A DNA stretch of 64,000 nt, from positions 20,672 through 84,671 of the forward strand of contig JAYPYW010000006.1 of NCBI GenBank assembly GCA_038154685.1, written 5' to 3'. This document shows positions 52,325 to 61,023 of this stretch, in pieces. Every line of letters starts with the position of its first letter. Within the stretch, counting starts at the first letter, position 1. The position numbers and the translations under genes were made by a program. The notes under the pieces are model-generated. The model saw only the letters and a list, made by a program, of their open reading frames with translations. It did not search any database and was not told the origin of the DNA. Source of the DNA: GCA-002722245 sp038154685. Lineage in GTDB: Bacteria; Bacteroidota; Bacteroidia; Flavobacteriales_C; GCA-002722245.

Positions 52325-53422
52325 ATGTGGATTATAGGAATAATAGCAGTAGTCTTAATTGGAGGTGGGACGGCTTTATTACAAGCACCGTCTTTTGGGA
52401 AAAATCCAGACAAAGCAGCTGTTGAAGCTTTTAAACTTGCTGATAACTATGATTCGGAGGAAGGAACTTTTATTAATTCTGTTCCTACAAAAACCAATTT
52501 TACGTTCAAGGATATGCGAGAAACAACTAAGGCATATTCTAAAAAGAAAGATTCGGTACCTAGAATTCCCGAAATTGAAATTCCCATCGACACTCAGTCA
52601 TGGGATTTAAAAGACACTACTTTATGGGTGTCTTGGTTAGGCCATAGCTCCCAATATATTGGGATTGAAGACAAATCGTTTTTAATAGATCCTGTTTTTA
52701 GTAAACGTTGTTCACCATTTCAATGGGCAGGAAGTAAAAGATTTCATGAAGTTCCACATGACACAGCAAGTTTACCTAAGGTTGACGCAGTAATTATCTC
52801 TCACGATCATTATGATCATTTGGATACAAAAACTATCAAATGGCTTTCAAATTTAGCCAATAAGTTTGTTGTGCCGCTTGGAGTAGGTAGCCATTTGAAA
52901 AAATGGGGCGTTGATACCAGTAAAATTGTAGAGTTGAATTGGTGGGATTCAGTTTCTGTTAATGGGATTAGTCTGCATTGCACACCTGCACGTCATTTCT
53001 CCGGCAGAAGAATCAAACATCAAAATGAAACGCTTTGGGCTTCTTGGGCTATCGTTGGTAAACATCAAAAACTGTTTTATTCCGGAGATACAGGCTACTT
53101 TGAAGAGTTTAAAAAAATAGGAAATAAATTGGGACCTTTTGACGTTGCGGTTATTCAAACAGGAGCATATGATTCCATTTGGGCTGATATTCATATGTTT
53201 CCCTCTGAAGTAATTCAAACCTTTAAGGATGTTCAAGGGAAAAAATTAATTCCAGTTCATTGGGGTACCTTCAATTTAGCAATTCATAACTGGAAAGAGC
53301 CTGCTGTTTGGTTGAAAGAATTAGCAATAAAGGAAAACCTCCCAATTGTTTTCCCCCTTTTAAATGAGCAAGTTTTCGCAAGGGATTGCATACAATATAA
53401 AGAGAAGTATTGGTTTGAATAA
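52325..53422 (+). CDS. MBL-fold metallohydrolase (NAPE-PLD/UlaG-like)
   Basis: 365 residues. N-terminal hydrophobic stretch (IIGIIAVVLIGGGTALL), probably a membrane anchor or signal. Metal motif VIISHDHYDHLD, WLGHSSQYIGIEDKSFLIDPVFSKRCSP upstream, CTPARHFSGR, SGDTGYFEEF and PVHWGTFNL as later ligands. The layout matches the PF12706 group that includes N-acyl-phosphatidylethanolamine phospholipase D. A lipid or phosphodiester substrate is plausible. Confidence 0.9.
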   Translation: MWIIGIIAVVLIGGGTALLQAPSFGKNPDKAAVEAFKLADNYDSEEGTFINSVPTKTNFTFKDMRETTKAYSKKKDSVPRIPEIEIPIDTQSWDLKDTTLWVSWLGHSSQYIGIEDKSFLIDPVFSKRCSPFQWAGSKRFHEVPHDTASLPKVDAVIISHDHYDHLDTKTIKWLSNLANKFVVPLGVGSHLKKWGVDTSKIVELNWWDSVSVNGISLHCTPARHFSGRRIKHQNETLWASWAIVGKHQKLFYSGDTGYFEEFKKIGNKLGPFDVAVIQTGAYDSIWADIHMFPSEVIQTFKDVQGKKLIPVHWGTFNLAIHNWKEPAVWLKELAIKENLPIVFPLLNEQVFARDCIQYKEKYWFE

Positions 53423-53431
53423 TCGCCAGCG

Positions 53432-53495
53432 CCCTTCGACTTCGCTCAGGGTGACAATCAGTGCGGTATTCGTCACCCTGATCGGAGTCGAAGGG
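53432..53495. repeat. palindromic dispersed repeat, family A
   Basis: CCCTTCGACTTCGCTCAGGG.. and ..CCTGATCGGAGTCGAAGGG arms of 24 bases, 16 apart; second complete copy of the 2226-2297 element. Confidence 0.85.
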
Positions 53496-53541
53496 TTATG
53501 GGAGGCATTGCATTTAAATAAAATGGGGTATCTTGCAATTA

Positions 53542-54762
53542 ATGAAGTTCGACGAGTTAAAATTAGCGCCAGAGATTATCGAGGCGATAAGTTATATGGG
53601 GTTTGAGGAAGCCTCACCAATTCAAGAAAAAGCAATTCCAGCAGCCATCTCAGGTAAAGACGTGTTAGCAGTAGCTCAAACAGGTACCGGTAAAACAGCG
53701 GCCTTTACATTACCCATTCTTCACAATATTTTAAAGAATAAAATAAAGGGTACAAGTACGTTAATTATTACTCCAACAAGAGAAATTGCACTTCAAATCG
53801 ATCGTCAGATTCAAGGTTTTTCATACTTCTTGTGGATTAATTCTCTAGCTGTTTACGGAGGAGGAGATGCCGATGAATGGGAACAACAAAAGAAAGCTTT
53901 AAGAGATGGGGTTGAAGTAATTGTTGCCACTCCAGGTAAGTTGCTTTCTCATTTAAATATGGATTACGCTAAAACGGATAAAATCCAACATTTAATATTG
54001 GATGAGGCGGACAGGATGCTAGATATGGGATTCTTGGATGACATTAAAAGGATTATTTCTAAAATCCCTAAAAAGCGTCAGACCTTAATGTTTAGCGCTA
54101 CAATGCCGCCAAAGATTGAAACATTGGCCAAGCAGATTTTAAATGAGCCAGAGCAAATAAGCATTGCTATTTCTAAACCAGCTGAAACGGTTTTTCAAGG
54201 TGTTTATTTAACTTATGATAATCAGAAAACGCCTTTAATTAATGATTTAATAAAGGATCAAGAGGAATATAAAAGTATCATCGTTTTTACCTCTACTAAA
54301 AAGAAGGTAGGAGATATCGTAAGAGGTTTAAGGAATAAAAATTATCGAGTTGAAGCTATTTCATCAGACTTTGAGCAAAGTAAACGAGAAGAAATGATGA
54401 GAGAATTTAGAGCTAATAAAATTAGGGTTTTAGTAGCCACTGATGTTATTAGTAGAGGAGTTGATATTCCAGATATTGATTTGGTAATTAATTATGATGC
54501 TCCGGGAAATGCTGAAGAATATGTTCACCGAATTGGAAGAACAGGACGTGCAGGAGCAGAGGGAGTGGCGTTAACGCTTATCAATGAAGCCGACATGGAA
54601 AAGTTCGATGCTATTGAGAAGCTAATTGAAAAGAAAGTTTATCGCGCACCAATGCCAGAATTCTTGGGAGACGGACCGGAATGGAAAGTGAGAGATCGCT
54701 CGAAATCTAGAAACCGAAAGCCGAAATACAATAGCCGAAATAAGAATTACAAGAAGAAATAG
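53542..54762 (+). CDS. DEAD-box RNA helicase
   Basis: 406 residues from ATG 53542 (an upstream TTG adds three). Q motif FEEASPIQEKAIP, Walker A AQTGTGKT, PTREIALQ, DEADRMLDMGF, SAT, then domain 2 with ATDVISRGVDIPDIDLVINYD and HRIGRTGRAG. Short basic C-terminal tail (RSKSRNRKPKYNSRNKN). RhlE-like group. Role in RNA remodelling and cold adaptation is typical. Confidence 0.95.
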   Translation: MKFDELKLAPEIIEAISYMGFEEASPIQEKAIPAAISGKDVLAVAQTGTGKTAAFTLPILHNILKNKIKGTSTLIITPTREIALQIDRQIQGFSYFLWINSLAVYGGGDADEWEQQKKALRDGVEVIVATPGKLLSHLNMDYAKTDKIQHLILDEADRMLDMGFLDDIKRIISKIPKKRQTLMFSATMPPKIETLAKQILNEPEQISIAISKPAETVFQGVYLTYDNQKTPLINDLIKDQEEYKSIIVFTSTKKKVGDIVRGLRNKNYRVEAISSDFEQSKREEMMREFRANKIRVLVATDVISRGVDIPDIDLVINYDAPGNAEEYVHRIGRTGRAGAEGVALTLINEADMEKFDAIEKLIEKKVYRAPMPEFLGDGPEWKVRDRSKSRNRKPKYNSRNKNYKKK

Positions 54763-54799
54763 GTGTTACCCCTTCAGTCCTGCGGGGATGTCTCCAAAA

Positions 54800-54838
54800 A
54801 ATAAACCCGGAGTTGATAATTCAACTCCGGGTTTATTT
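54800..54838. terminator. bidirectional terminator between helicase and rpiB
   Basis: Perfect 17-base arms AATAAACCCGGAGTTGA / TCAACTCCGGGTTTATT around TAAT, with T and A runs outside. Confidence 0.9.
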
Positions 54839-54858
54839 TTTTATTATCGGCTCCTGTG

Positions 54859-55290
54859 CTAAGCACACTTAATCTTATCAACTCTTCTTTGGTGTCTTCC
54901 ACCTTCGAATTCAGTTTTCAAGAAAGTATCTACAATTTCTAATCCTACTTCTTCAGGAATGTATCTTGCTGGAACAGCTAGTACGTTAGCATCATTGTGT
55001 AATCTTGTCATTTCAGCTAAACCAGGTTCCCAACATAAACCAGAACGAATTCCTTGGTATTTGTTAGCTACCATGTTTACTCCATTTCCACTTCCACAAA
55101 TTACAATTCCAAAAGTATATTCTCCAGCTTCTACTCCTTGAGCTAAAGGGTGAACGTAATCTGGATAATCACAGCTTTCATCTGAGTAAGGTCCGAAATC
55201 CTTAACCTCATGTCCTTCTTTCTCTAATTTTTCAATCACTTTTAGTTTTAAGTCGTAACCAGCGTGATCTCCTCCAATTGCAATTTTCAT
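54859..55290 (-). CDS. rpiB: ribose-5-phosphate isomerase B
   Basis: 143 residues from the ATG at 55290, which starts MKIAIGGDHAGYDLK. Interconverts ribose 5-phosphate and ribulose 5-phosphate. GGDHAGY, FGIVICGSGNGVNMVANK (catalytic Cys) and HNDANVLAVPARY are typical. A TACTTTTG -7 box lies 21 bases upstream. Confidence 0.96.
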   Translation of the reverse strand: MKIAIGGDHAGYDLKLKVIEKLEKEGHEVKDFGPYSDESCDYPDYVHPLAQGVEAGEYTFGIVICGSGNGVNMVANKYQGIRSGLCWEPGLAEMTRLHNDANVLAVPARYIPEEVGLEIVDTFLKTEFEGGRHQRRVDKIKCA

Positions 55291-55291
55291 T

Positions 55292-56353
55292 TTGTGTGGT
55301 GTTGTTTGCTGCAAAAGTAACTATTTTAGTAAAGGTTTGAGACTGAAAACACAATTTATTATAACATGGATATTAACAGGAATTACTATTAGTTTAGTTC
55401 CTTTCTTGTTCTTTATTCATTTACCTCCTGTAGTTGTTTGTATTACTGTTTTTACTGGTGTTTCCATTTCTGCTCAATACTTTTTGCAACGGAAACTTTT
55501 TGAAGAGATTCATGGAACAAAATCTTGGGAAAGAGTACCACTAAAGCAATTTAAAAACGAATTACTGTTCTCTTCTTTCATTGGAATTGCGCAGGTTATA
55601 ATTTTGTATGGGATAGGTTATTTTTTAGTCCCAACTTCCTATGATTTCAACCAATTTGAGATTTTTACTTGGTTGGTAGGTTTGATACAACCTTTTGTTT
55701 TAAATTTCCTTTATCACCTGTTTTACCTCATGCAACAAAATGGTTATTTAAAGAAGGAAACACAAAGCTTTAAGCAACTATCTAGTATCACTCAGAAAAA
55801 ATCTTTACAAGATTTAGTAAGCCCTCATTTTCTATTTAATTCTTTAAACACGGCAGCAAGTATTACGCACGATGAACCTGAAGAGGCCGTAGAATTTGTG
55901 GAGAAGTTGTCGGATTTGTACGAATTCATTCTAAAGAACAACGAAAATCAATTAATTGAACTCTCTGAAGAACTTGAAATTGTTGAGAAATATGGGTTTT
56001 TGATTAGAACTCGCTTTGGGAAATACTTCCAAATAAATATGGATATTCCCGAAGAATATTATAATGCTTTAATCCCTCCGCTAACGCTTCAGAATCTGGT
56101 TGAAAATGCTGCTAAACATAATGCAGTTACTCGGAAGAAACCTTTGCATTTGAAGATTTTTGTGGATGGAGATTATATTGTTGTTGAGAACAATTTGAAC
56201 CCTAAAAAAACCTTTAGTAACGAATCAACCAATTTAGGATTGAATTATATAAAGACAACAATCGCTCAATTTTCCCAGTTTAAAATTAATATTGAGCAAA
56301 CTGATGAATGCTTCAAAGTAGAAATTCCTTTGATTTATCCATCAACTATTTAA
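55292..56353 (+). CDS. LytS-type sensor histidine kinase (His_kinase family)
   Basis: 353 residues as drawn from ATG 55292; this start overlaps the rpiB promoter and gives an odd MCGVVCCKSNYF, so the true start may be TTG 55337 (LRLKTQFIITWIL). About four TM helices (FIITWILTGITISLVPFLFFI, VVVCITVFTGVSISAQYF, SFIGIAQVIILYGIGYFL and IFTWLVGLIQPFVLNFLYHLF). Phosphoacceptor in VSPHFLFNSLNT, then HATPase_c with LTLQNLVENAAKHN. Precedes a LytTR regulator and forms a two-component system. Immediately upstream of the B12 regulator and carotenoid genes. Confidence 0.88.
   Translation: MCGVVCCKSNYFSKGLRLKTQFIITWILTGITISLVPFLFFIHLPPVVVCITVFTGVSISAQYFLQRKLFEEIHGTKSWERVPLKQFKNELLFSSFIGIAQVIILYGIGYFLVPTSYDFNQFEIFTWLVGLIQPFVLNFLYHLFYLMQQNGYLKKETQSFKQLSSITQKKSLQDLVSPHFLFNSLNTAASITHDEPEEAVEFVEKLSDLYEFILKNNENQLIELSEELEIVEKYGFLIRTRFGKYFQINMDIPEEYYNALIPPLTLQNLVENAAKHNAVTRKKPLHLKIFVDGDYIVVENNLNPKKTFSNESTNLGLNYIKTTIAQFSQFKINIEQTDECFKVEIPLIYPSTI
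55312..55319 (-). promoter_or_regulatory. -7 promoter box of rpiB
   Basis: Minus-strand TACTTTTG, perfect TAnnTTTG, 21 bases before the rpiB ATG. Confidence 0.6.
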
Positions 56354-56413
56354 AACAAGATGACTTATTTCTTCGTTAACTTTTTAACTTAGAATAACTA
56401 AAGCTAAATAACC

Positions 56414-57175
56414 GTGAGGATTCTAATTATTGAAGACGAAATTCCAGCAGCTAAAAGACTAGAAAAGCTGATTTTAGAGTGTAAACCAGAAGCAACAATT
56501 CTTGATGTAATTGATACCGTTGAGGATGCTGTTGATTGGTTTGAAAACAATGATGAGCCTGATTTAGTTATCTCGGATATTCAATTAGCTGACGGAGTTA
56601 GTTTTGAAATATATGAAAACCTGGAGTTAGAGTGTCCAATCATTTTTGCAACAGCGTATGATCAATATGCTATTAAAGCTTTTGAATTAAATAGCATTGA
56701 TTATTTGCTGAAACCGTTTAGCAAAGAAACATTACAAAAGAGCTTTGATAAATTGGATAAAATGAATCCTAGTTCAGCTGGATTGCAGGAGCTGGATTTA
56801 AACTCATTAATTCAAAAAGCATCAACTGGGAATACATATAAGCAAAGGTTCTTGATTTCGAAAGGGGACGCGCTAATACCTATTTCAACCTCCCAAATTG
56901 CCTACATCTATACAGAGGATAAGGCGGTAATGATAAAAACTAATGATGGGAAAAGTTACTTCTTGAGTTATTCTTTAGATGAATTGGAAACTCAATTAGA
57001 TCCATCTGATTTTTTCCGTTTAAATAGACAGTTTATTACTAGTATCAATGCAATTGCTAAGATTTCTCAATACTTCAATGGAAAATTAAAAGTGGAATTA
57101 AACCCAACTCAAGAGGGAGAAGTGATTGTTTCCCGAGCAAAAACGCCTGTTTTCAAAAATTGGTTAGAACAATAG
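56414..57175 (+). CDS. LytTR-family response regulator
   Basis: 253 residues, GTG start at 56414. Receiver: ILIIEDEIPAAKRLEKLI, phosphoacceptor in DLVISDIQLADGV, FATAYDQYAIKAF, YLLKPFSKE. LytTR domain from 145: FLISKGDALIPISTSQIAYIYT, FFRLNRQFITSINAI. Pairs with the LytS kinase 60 bases upstream. The regulator of the carotenoid operon lies 52 bases downstream. Confidence 0.93.
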   Translation: MRILIIEDEIPAAKRLEKLILECKPEATILDVIDTVEDAVDWFENNDEPDLVISDIQLADGVSFEIYENLELECPIIFATAYDQYAIKAFELNSIDYLLKPFSKETLQKSFDKLDKMNPSSAGLQELDLNSLIQKASTGNTYKQRFLISKGDALIPISTSQIAYIYTEDKAVMIKTNDGKSYFLSYSLDELETQLDPSDFFRLNRQFITSINAIAKISQYFNGKLKVELNPTQEGEVIVSRAKTPVFKNWLEQ

Positions 57176-57194
57176 TTGCTTAATATTCGTTTGT

Positions 57195-57218
57195 GTTTTA
57201 CTTTTGTTGAAGTAAAAC
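57195..57218. promoter_or_regulatory. palindrome over the promoter of the B12-binding regulator
   Basis: Perfect 9-base arms GTTTTACTT / AAGTAAAAC around TTGTTG. The -7 box TACTTTTG (57199-57206) lies inside; a GTTG 20 bases upstream (57175-57178) is a weak -33. Candidate operator for autoregulation by MerR-B12. Confidence 0.55.
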
Positions 57219-57227
57219 CTATAATAA

Positions 57228-58118
57228 TTGAACAGTATCCTTACAACCTTTTCCATTAAAGACCTTGAAAACCTTTCAGGTATAAAGGCACATACCATTA
57301 GAATATGGGAAAAGCGTTATGAGATATTGGAGCCAGAAAGAACGGACACCAATATTAGGCTATACAATCTGAAAAACCTTACTAAGCTCCTTAATGTAAC
57401 TTTCCTTTACAATGCTGGATTTAAAATTTCCAAAATTGCAAAGATGTCTGCTGAGGAGTTGAATCAAACTGTTAGGGAACAGGCTACCAAAAAGCGTGAT
57501 AAAGATCATTTCATCGATGAATTAAAAATCTCCATGTTGAGCTTTAATCAATATAGTTTTGAGCAAACTTATAACAGAATGGTTGCGGAAATGTCTTTTA
57601 GAGATGTTTTTTTGGAAGTTTTTATTCCATTACTAGAATACATTGGAATTCATTGGCAATCTGATAGTATTACTCCTTCGCATGAGCATTTCATGTCGAG
57701 TTTAATCATGCAAAAATTGTTGATTAATATCGAGCGTGTTCAGCAATCTCAAGCTGTAAAGGATAAGGTTTATGTATTATTCTTACCTGATGGGGAAATT
57801 CATGAGTTAGGTTTACTTTATTTAAATTACGAATTAGCATTAGAAGGTTATCAAACAGTGTACTTAGGGTCTAGTGTTCCTATCGACAGTTTAATCGCTG
57901 TAACTGAAACATTTGATAATTTAGATTTCATTTCATATTTCACGGTTTATCCAACCAAAGATGAGGTTGATGATTACTTGAAAAATTTTGATGAACAGAT
58001 TTTGTCTAAGCAAAAATCCAACTTTTTCGTTGTTGGTAGAACAGCTCAAGAGTCAACATTCAAAGGGAAAAACGTTAAGGTGTTTAATAGAATCGATGAA
58101 TTGATAAACAAAATTTAG
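57228..58118 (+). CDS. litR: B12-dependent light-responsive MerR-family regulator (CarH/LitR type)
   Basis: 296 residues, TTG start at 57228 (MNSILTTFSIKDLENLSGI). MerR HTH in residues 8-75 (AHTIRIWEKRYEILEPERTDTNIRLY), then a helical bundle with W143-x9-E153-H154 (HWQSDSITPSHEHF), and a Rossmann B12 domain with E190-x-H192-x-x-G195 (GEIHELGLLYL). Both are hallmark residues of adenosylcobalamin-binding CarH/LitR photoreceptors, whose B12 ligand histidine corresponds to H192. In the known members dark repression of carotenoid genes is relieved by light. First gene before crtI; palindromes lie over its own promoter and next to crtI. Symbol given by family analogy. Confidence 0.9.
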   Translation: MNSILTTFSIKDLENLSGIKAHTIRIWEKRYEILEPERTDTNIRLYNLKNLTKLLNVTFLYNAGFKISKIAKMSAEELNQTVREQATKKRDKDHFIDELKISMLSFNQYSFEQTYNRMVAEMSFRDVFLEVFIPLLEYIGIHWQSDSITPSHEHFMSSLIMQKLLINIERVQQSQAVKDKVYVLFLPDGEIHELGLLYLNYELALEGYQTVYLGSSVPIDSLIAVTETFDNLDFISYFTVYPTKDEVDDYLKNFDEQILSKQKSNFFVVGRTAQESTFKGKNVKVFNRIDELINKI

Positions 58119-58132
58119 CAAAATATTTGCTA
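58116..58132. promoter_or_regulatory. palindrome between the B12 regulator and crtI
   Basis: TAGCAAA-ATA-TTTGCTA, 7-base arms, overlapping the regulator's stop codon and 34 bases before the crtI ATG. Possible operator for crtI; sequence differs from 57195-57218. Confidence 0.45.
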
Positions 58133-58166
58133 TTTTGTTTAATGTTTCATTAATTTGTTAAAACAA

Positions 58167-59642
58167 ATGAGAAGCGTTTCAATCATAGGGTCAGGATTTT
58201 CCTCTTTATCAGCTGCATGTTACTTGGCAAAAGAAGGGAACAAGGTAACTGTTTACGAGAAAAACAGTCAGTTAGGTGGTAGAGCTAGGACTTTACACCA
58301 CGAAGGTTTCATGTTCGACATGGGGCCTAGTTGGTATTGGATGCCTGATGTTTTTGAAAAATTCTTTGGTGACTTTGGGAAAAAACCATCTGATTATTAC
58401 AATTTAAAAAGGCTTGATCCAGCTTACAAAGTTTTCTTTGACGATTTCAAAGCTGTTGAAATTCCTGGAACTTTTGAAGAAATTATTGATGTTTTCGAAA
58501 AAGAAGAAAAAGGAAGCGGAGAAAAACTGAAAGAATTCATGGCTGATGCCGGGTATAATTACAAAGTGGCTATCGAGAAAATTGTGCATAAACCAGGATT
58601 TAGCCCTTTAGAATTAGTAACGCCGGAAACAGTCTCTAAAATCAATCAATTTTTTACAAGTATAAGCTCTAAGATTCGCAGGAATTTTAAGAGTCCAAAG
58701 TTGATTCAAATTCTTGAATTTCCAGTATTATTCTTAGGAGCTAAACCTCAGGACACACCGTTGTTTTACAATTTCATGAATTATGCTGATTTCGTTTTGG
58801 GTACTTGGTATCCAGAAGGAGGGATGGTGAAGATTGTTGAGGGTATGGTTGCTCTTGGTAAAGAATTGGGTGTAGAGTATGTAACTGATGCTGGAGTTCA
58901 GAAAATTAATACTCAAAACGGAAAAGCTGTTGGAATTACTGTTGATGAAAAGATGATTAAATCCGATTTGGTTTTAAGTGGAGCTGATTATGCGCACACT
59001 GAAACTTTATTGGATACCAATGAGAGACAATACTCTGAAAAGTATTGGGATAAAAAAACTTTCGCACCCTCATCGCTATTATTCTATGTTGGAATTAATA
59101 AGAAATTAAAAAATGTAAGGCATCATAACCTCTTTTTCGATAAGAGCTTTGATAACCACGCTATAGAGATTTATGATGAGCCTAAATGGCCAGAGGAACC
59201 TTTATTTTATGCAAGTTTTCCTAGTATAACAGACAAGTTAGTTGCTCCTGAGGGAAAAGAGTGTGCTTTCTTCTTAGTACCTCTTGCCCCAGGTTTAAGC
59301 TACAATGAAGAAACACCAAATGCCTACTTTGATATTCTAATCAAAAGGTTAGAAGAACAAACTGGGCAATCAATCAAAGATGATATTCTATTTAAAATTC
59401 CATTTTGCGTGGAAGACTTTAAAAAGGATTATAATTCCTACAAAGGGAATGCCTATGGAATGGCAAATACCTTAAGACAGACAGCCTTTTTAAGGCCAGG
59501 AATTAAAAGTAAAAAAGTGAAAAACCTGTTTTTCACGGGTCAGTTAACAGTACCTGGTCCAGGAGTACCTCCTGCTTTGATTTCAGGGAAAATTGTTGCT
59601 GATCAAATTAAAAAAGAACCCTTTAAATCACATGTGTCATGA
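58167..59642 (+). CDS. crtI: phytoene desaturase
   Basis: 491 residues from the ATG at 58167 (four residues earlier starts with TTG). FAD-dependent desaturase: SIIGSGFSSLSAACYLAKEG dinucleotide fold, FDMGPSWYWMPDVFEKFF, and C-terminal FFTGQLTVPGPGVPPALISGK. Converts phytoene to lycopene. Stop and crtB start overlap as ATGA. Central operon gene. Confidence 0.94.
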   Translation: MRSVSIIGSGFSSLSAACYLAKEGNKVTVYEKNSQLGGRARTLHHEGFMFDMGPSWYWMPDVFEKFFGDFGKKPSDYYNLKRLDPAYKVFFDDFKAVEIPGTFEEIIDVFEKEEKGSGEKLKEFMADAGYNYKVAIEKIVHKPGFSPLELVTPETVSKINQFFTSISSKIRRNFKSPKLIQILEFPVLFLGAKPQDTPLFYNFMNYADFVLGTWYPEGGMVKIVEGMVALGKELGVEYVTDAGVQKINTQNGKAVGITVDEKMIKSDLVLSGADYAHTETLLDTNERQYSEKYWDKKTFAPSSLLFYVGINKKLKNVRHHNLFFDKSFDNHAIEIYDEPKWPEEPLFYASFPSITDKLVAPEGKECAFFLVPLAPGLSYNEETPNAYFDILIKRLEEQTGQSIKDDILFKIPFCVEDFKKDYNSYKGNAYGMANTLRQTAFLRPGIKSKKVKNLFFTGQLTVPGPGVPPALISGKIVADQIKKEPFKSHVS

Positions 59643-60478
59643 TTCAGATTTTTGATAATGTTGCATACGAGTGCTCTAAGAAAGTAACCAACAGTTACAG
59701 TACATCTTTTTCTTCGGCTGTAAAAATGTTAGGACCTTCAATTAGACCAGCCATTCATGCTGTTTATGGTTTCGTAAGATTTGCTGATGAGATTGTAGAT
59801 ACCTTCCATGATAAAGACAAAAAGTTGTTGCTGGATAAGTTTGAATGGGATTTTTACCAAGCTTTAGAGCAAGGTATTAGCTTAAACCCTATATTACACT
59901 CGTTCGCCAAAACAATAAAGGAATACGATATTGATTTAGAATTAGTGGATGCTTTTATGAAAAGTATGCGCATGGATTTGGATAAAAAAGAATACAATAC
60001 TCAGGCAGAGTATGAAGAATATATTTACGGTTCGGCAGATGTAGTTGGTTTAATGTGTTTGAAAATCTTCGTAAATGGAGATGAGACAGCCTATCAAAAA
60101 TTAAAACCAACAGCAATGAAGCTGGGATCAGCATTTCAAAAAGTAAACTTCTTAAGAGACTTAAAGAATGACGCTGAATTATTGGAAAGAAGTTATTTTC
60201 CAGATGTTGATTTAAAAAACCTTAGCCCTGAAAACAAAAAAGAAATTGTCGCTGAAATTCAAGCAGATTTTGATGCTGCCTTTGAAGGAATCAAACAACT
60301 TCCTACGTCATCAAAATTTGGAGTATACACTGCTTACAGATACTATAAGCAATTACTTAAAAAGTTACAGAAAACGCCATCGAACCAAATAATGGAAACT
60401 CGCATAAGAGTGAACGATTACCATAAATTCGGTTTAATGGTTCAATCTTATTTTAATATTAAACTTAATTTAGTTTAA
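59639..60478 (+). CDS. crtB: phytoene synthase
   Basis: 279 residues. Condenses two geranylgeranyl diphosphates to phytoene. Aspartate motifs: RFADEIVDTFHD (first) and KVNFLRDLKNDAELL (second); SYSTSFSSAVKML. Overlaps crtI by 4 bases. Acts at the membrane with CrtI. Confidence 0.95.
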   Translation: MIQIFDNVAYECSKKVTNSYSTSFSSAVKMLGPSIRPAIHAVYGFVRFADEIVDTFHDKDKKLLLDKFEWDFYQALEQGISLNPILHSFAKTIKEYDIDLELVDAFMKSMRMDLDKKEYNTQAEYEEYIYGSADVVGLMCLKIFVNGDETAYQKLKPTAMKLGSAFQKVNFLRDLKNDAELLERSYFPDVDLKNLSPENKKEIVAEIQADFDAAFEGIKQLPTSSKFGVYTAYRYYKQLLKKLQKTPSNQIMETRIRVNDYHKFGLMVQSYFNIKLNLV

Positions 60479-60489
60479 CACCGTAGCAA

Positions 60490-61023
60490 ATGGAAGAGCC
60501 ATTATTAGTACATGTGAATGAAAATGATGAAGTTTTAGGGTTTTATCCTAAGATGTATGTGCACGAAGAGGCAATGCTGCACAGAGCAGTTTCTGTTTTG
60601 ATTTTTAATTCAAAAGGAGAGTGGTTATTGCAAAGAAGAGCTAAATCTAAATACCATTCTGGTGGGTTATGGACTAACACTGCATGTTCTCATCCTTATC
60701 CAAATGAAAATGTAAAACAAGCGGCGGAGCGTAGGTTGTTGGAGGAAATGGGGATGAATGTTTCCTTGGAAAAATCCTTCGATTTCATTTATAAAAAGGA
60801 ACTAGATAAAGGGTTAACTGAACACGAATTTGATCATGTTTTTGTTGGTTATTCAGATGCTTTTCCAATATTAAATTTGGAGGAAGCAGATGATTGGACC
60901 TATCTTTCAACAGAGGAGTTAGAGGTGAGTATGAAAATTGAACCTGAGGCTTATACGGAATGGTTTAAGATCTTATTTCCTATTGCTGCGGACAAATTAA
61001 AAATCTTAAAAGAAGCGATCTAA
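60490..61023 (+). CDS. idi: isopentenyl-diphosphate delta-isomerase type 1
   Basis: 177 residues, Nudix fold. Catalytic Cys in TNTACSHPYP and Glu in EHEFDHVFVG, Nudix-like AAERRLLEEMGM. Balances IPP and DMAPP for carotenoid precursors. Its stop overlaps the crtZ ATG (TAATG). Confidence 0.95.
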   Translation: MEEPLLVHVNENDEVLGFYPKMYVHEEAMLHRAVSVLIFNSKGEWLLQRRAKSKYHSGGLWTNTACSHPYPNENVKQAAERRLLEEMGMNVSLEKSFDFIYKKELDKGLTEHEFDHVFVGYSDAFPILNLEEADDWTYLSTEELEVSMKIEPEAYTEWFKILFPIAADKLKILKEAI

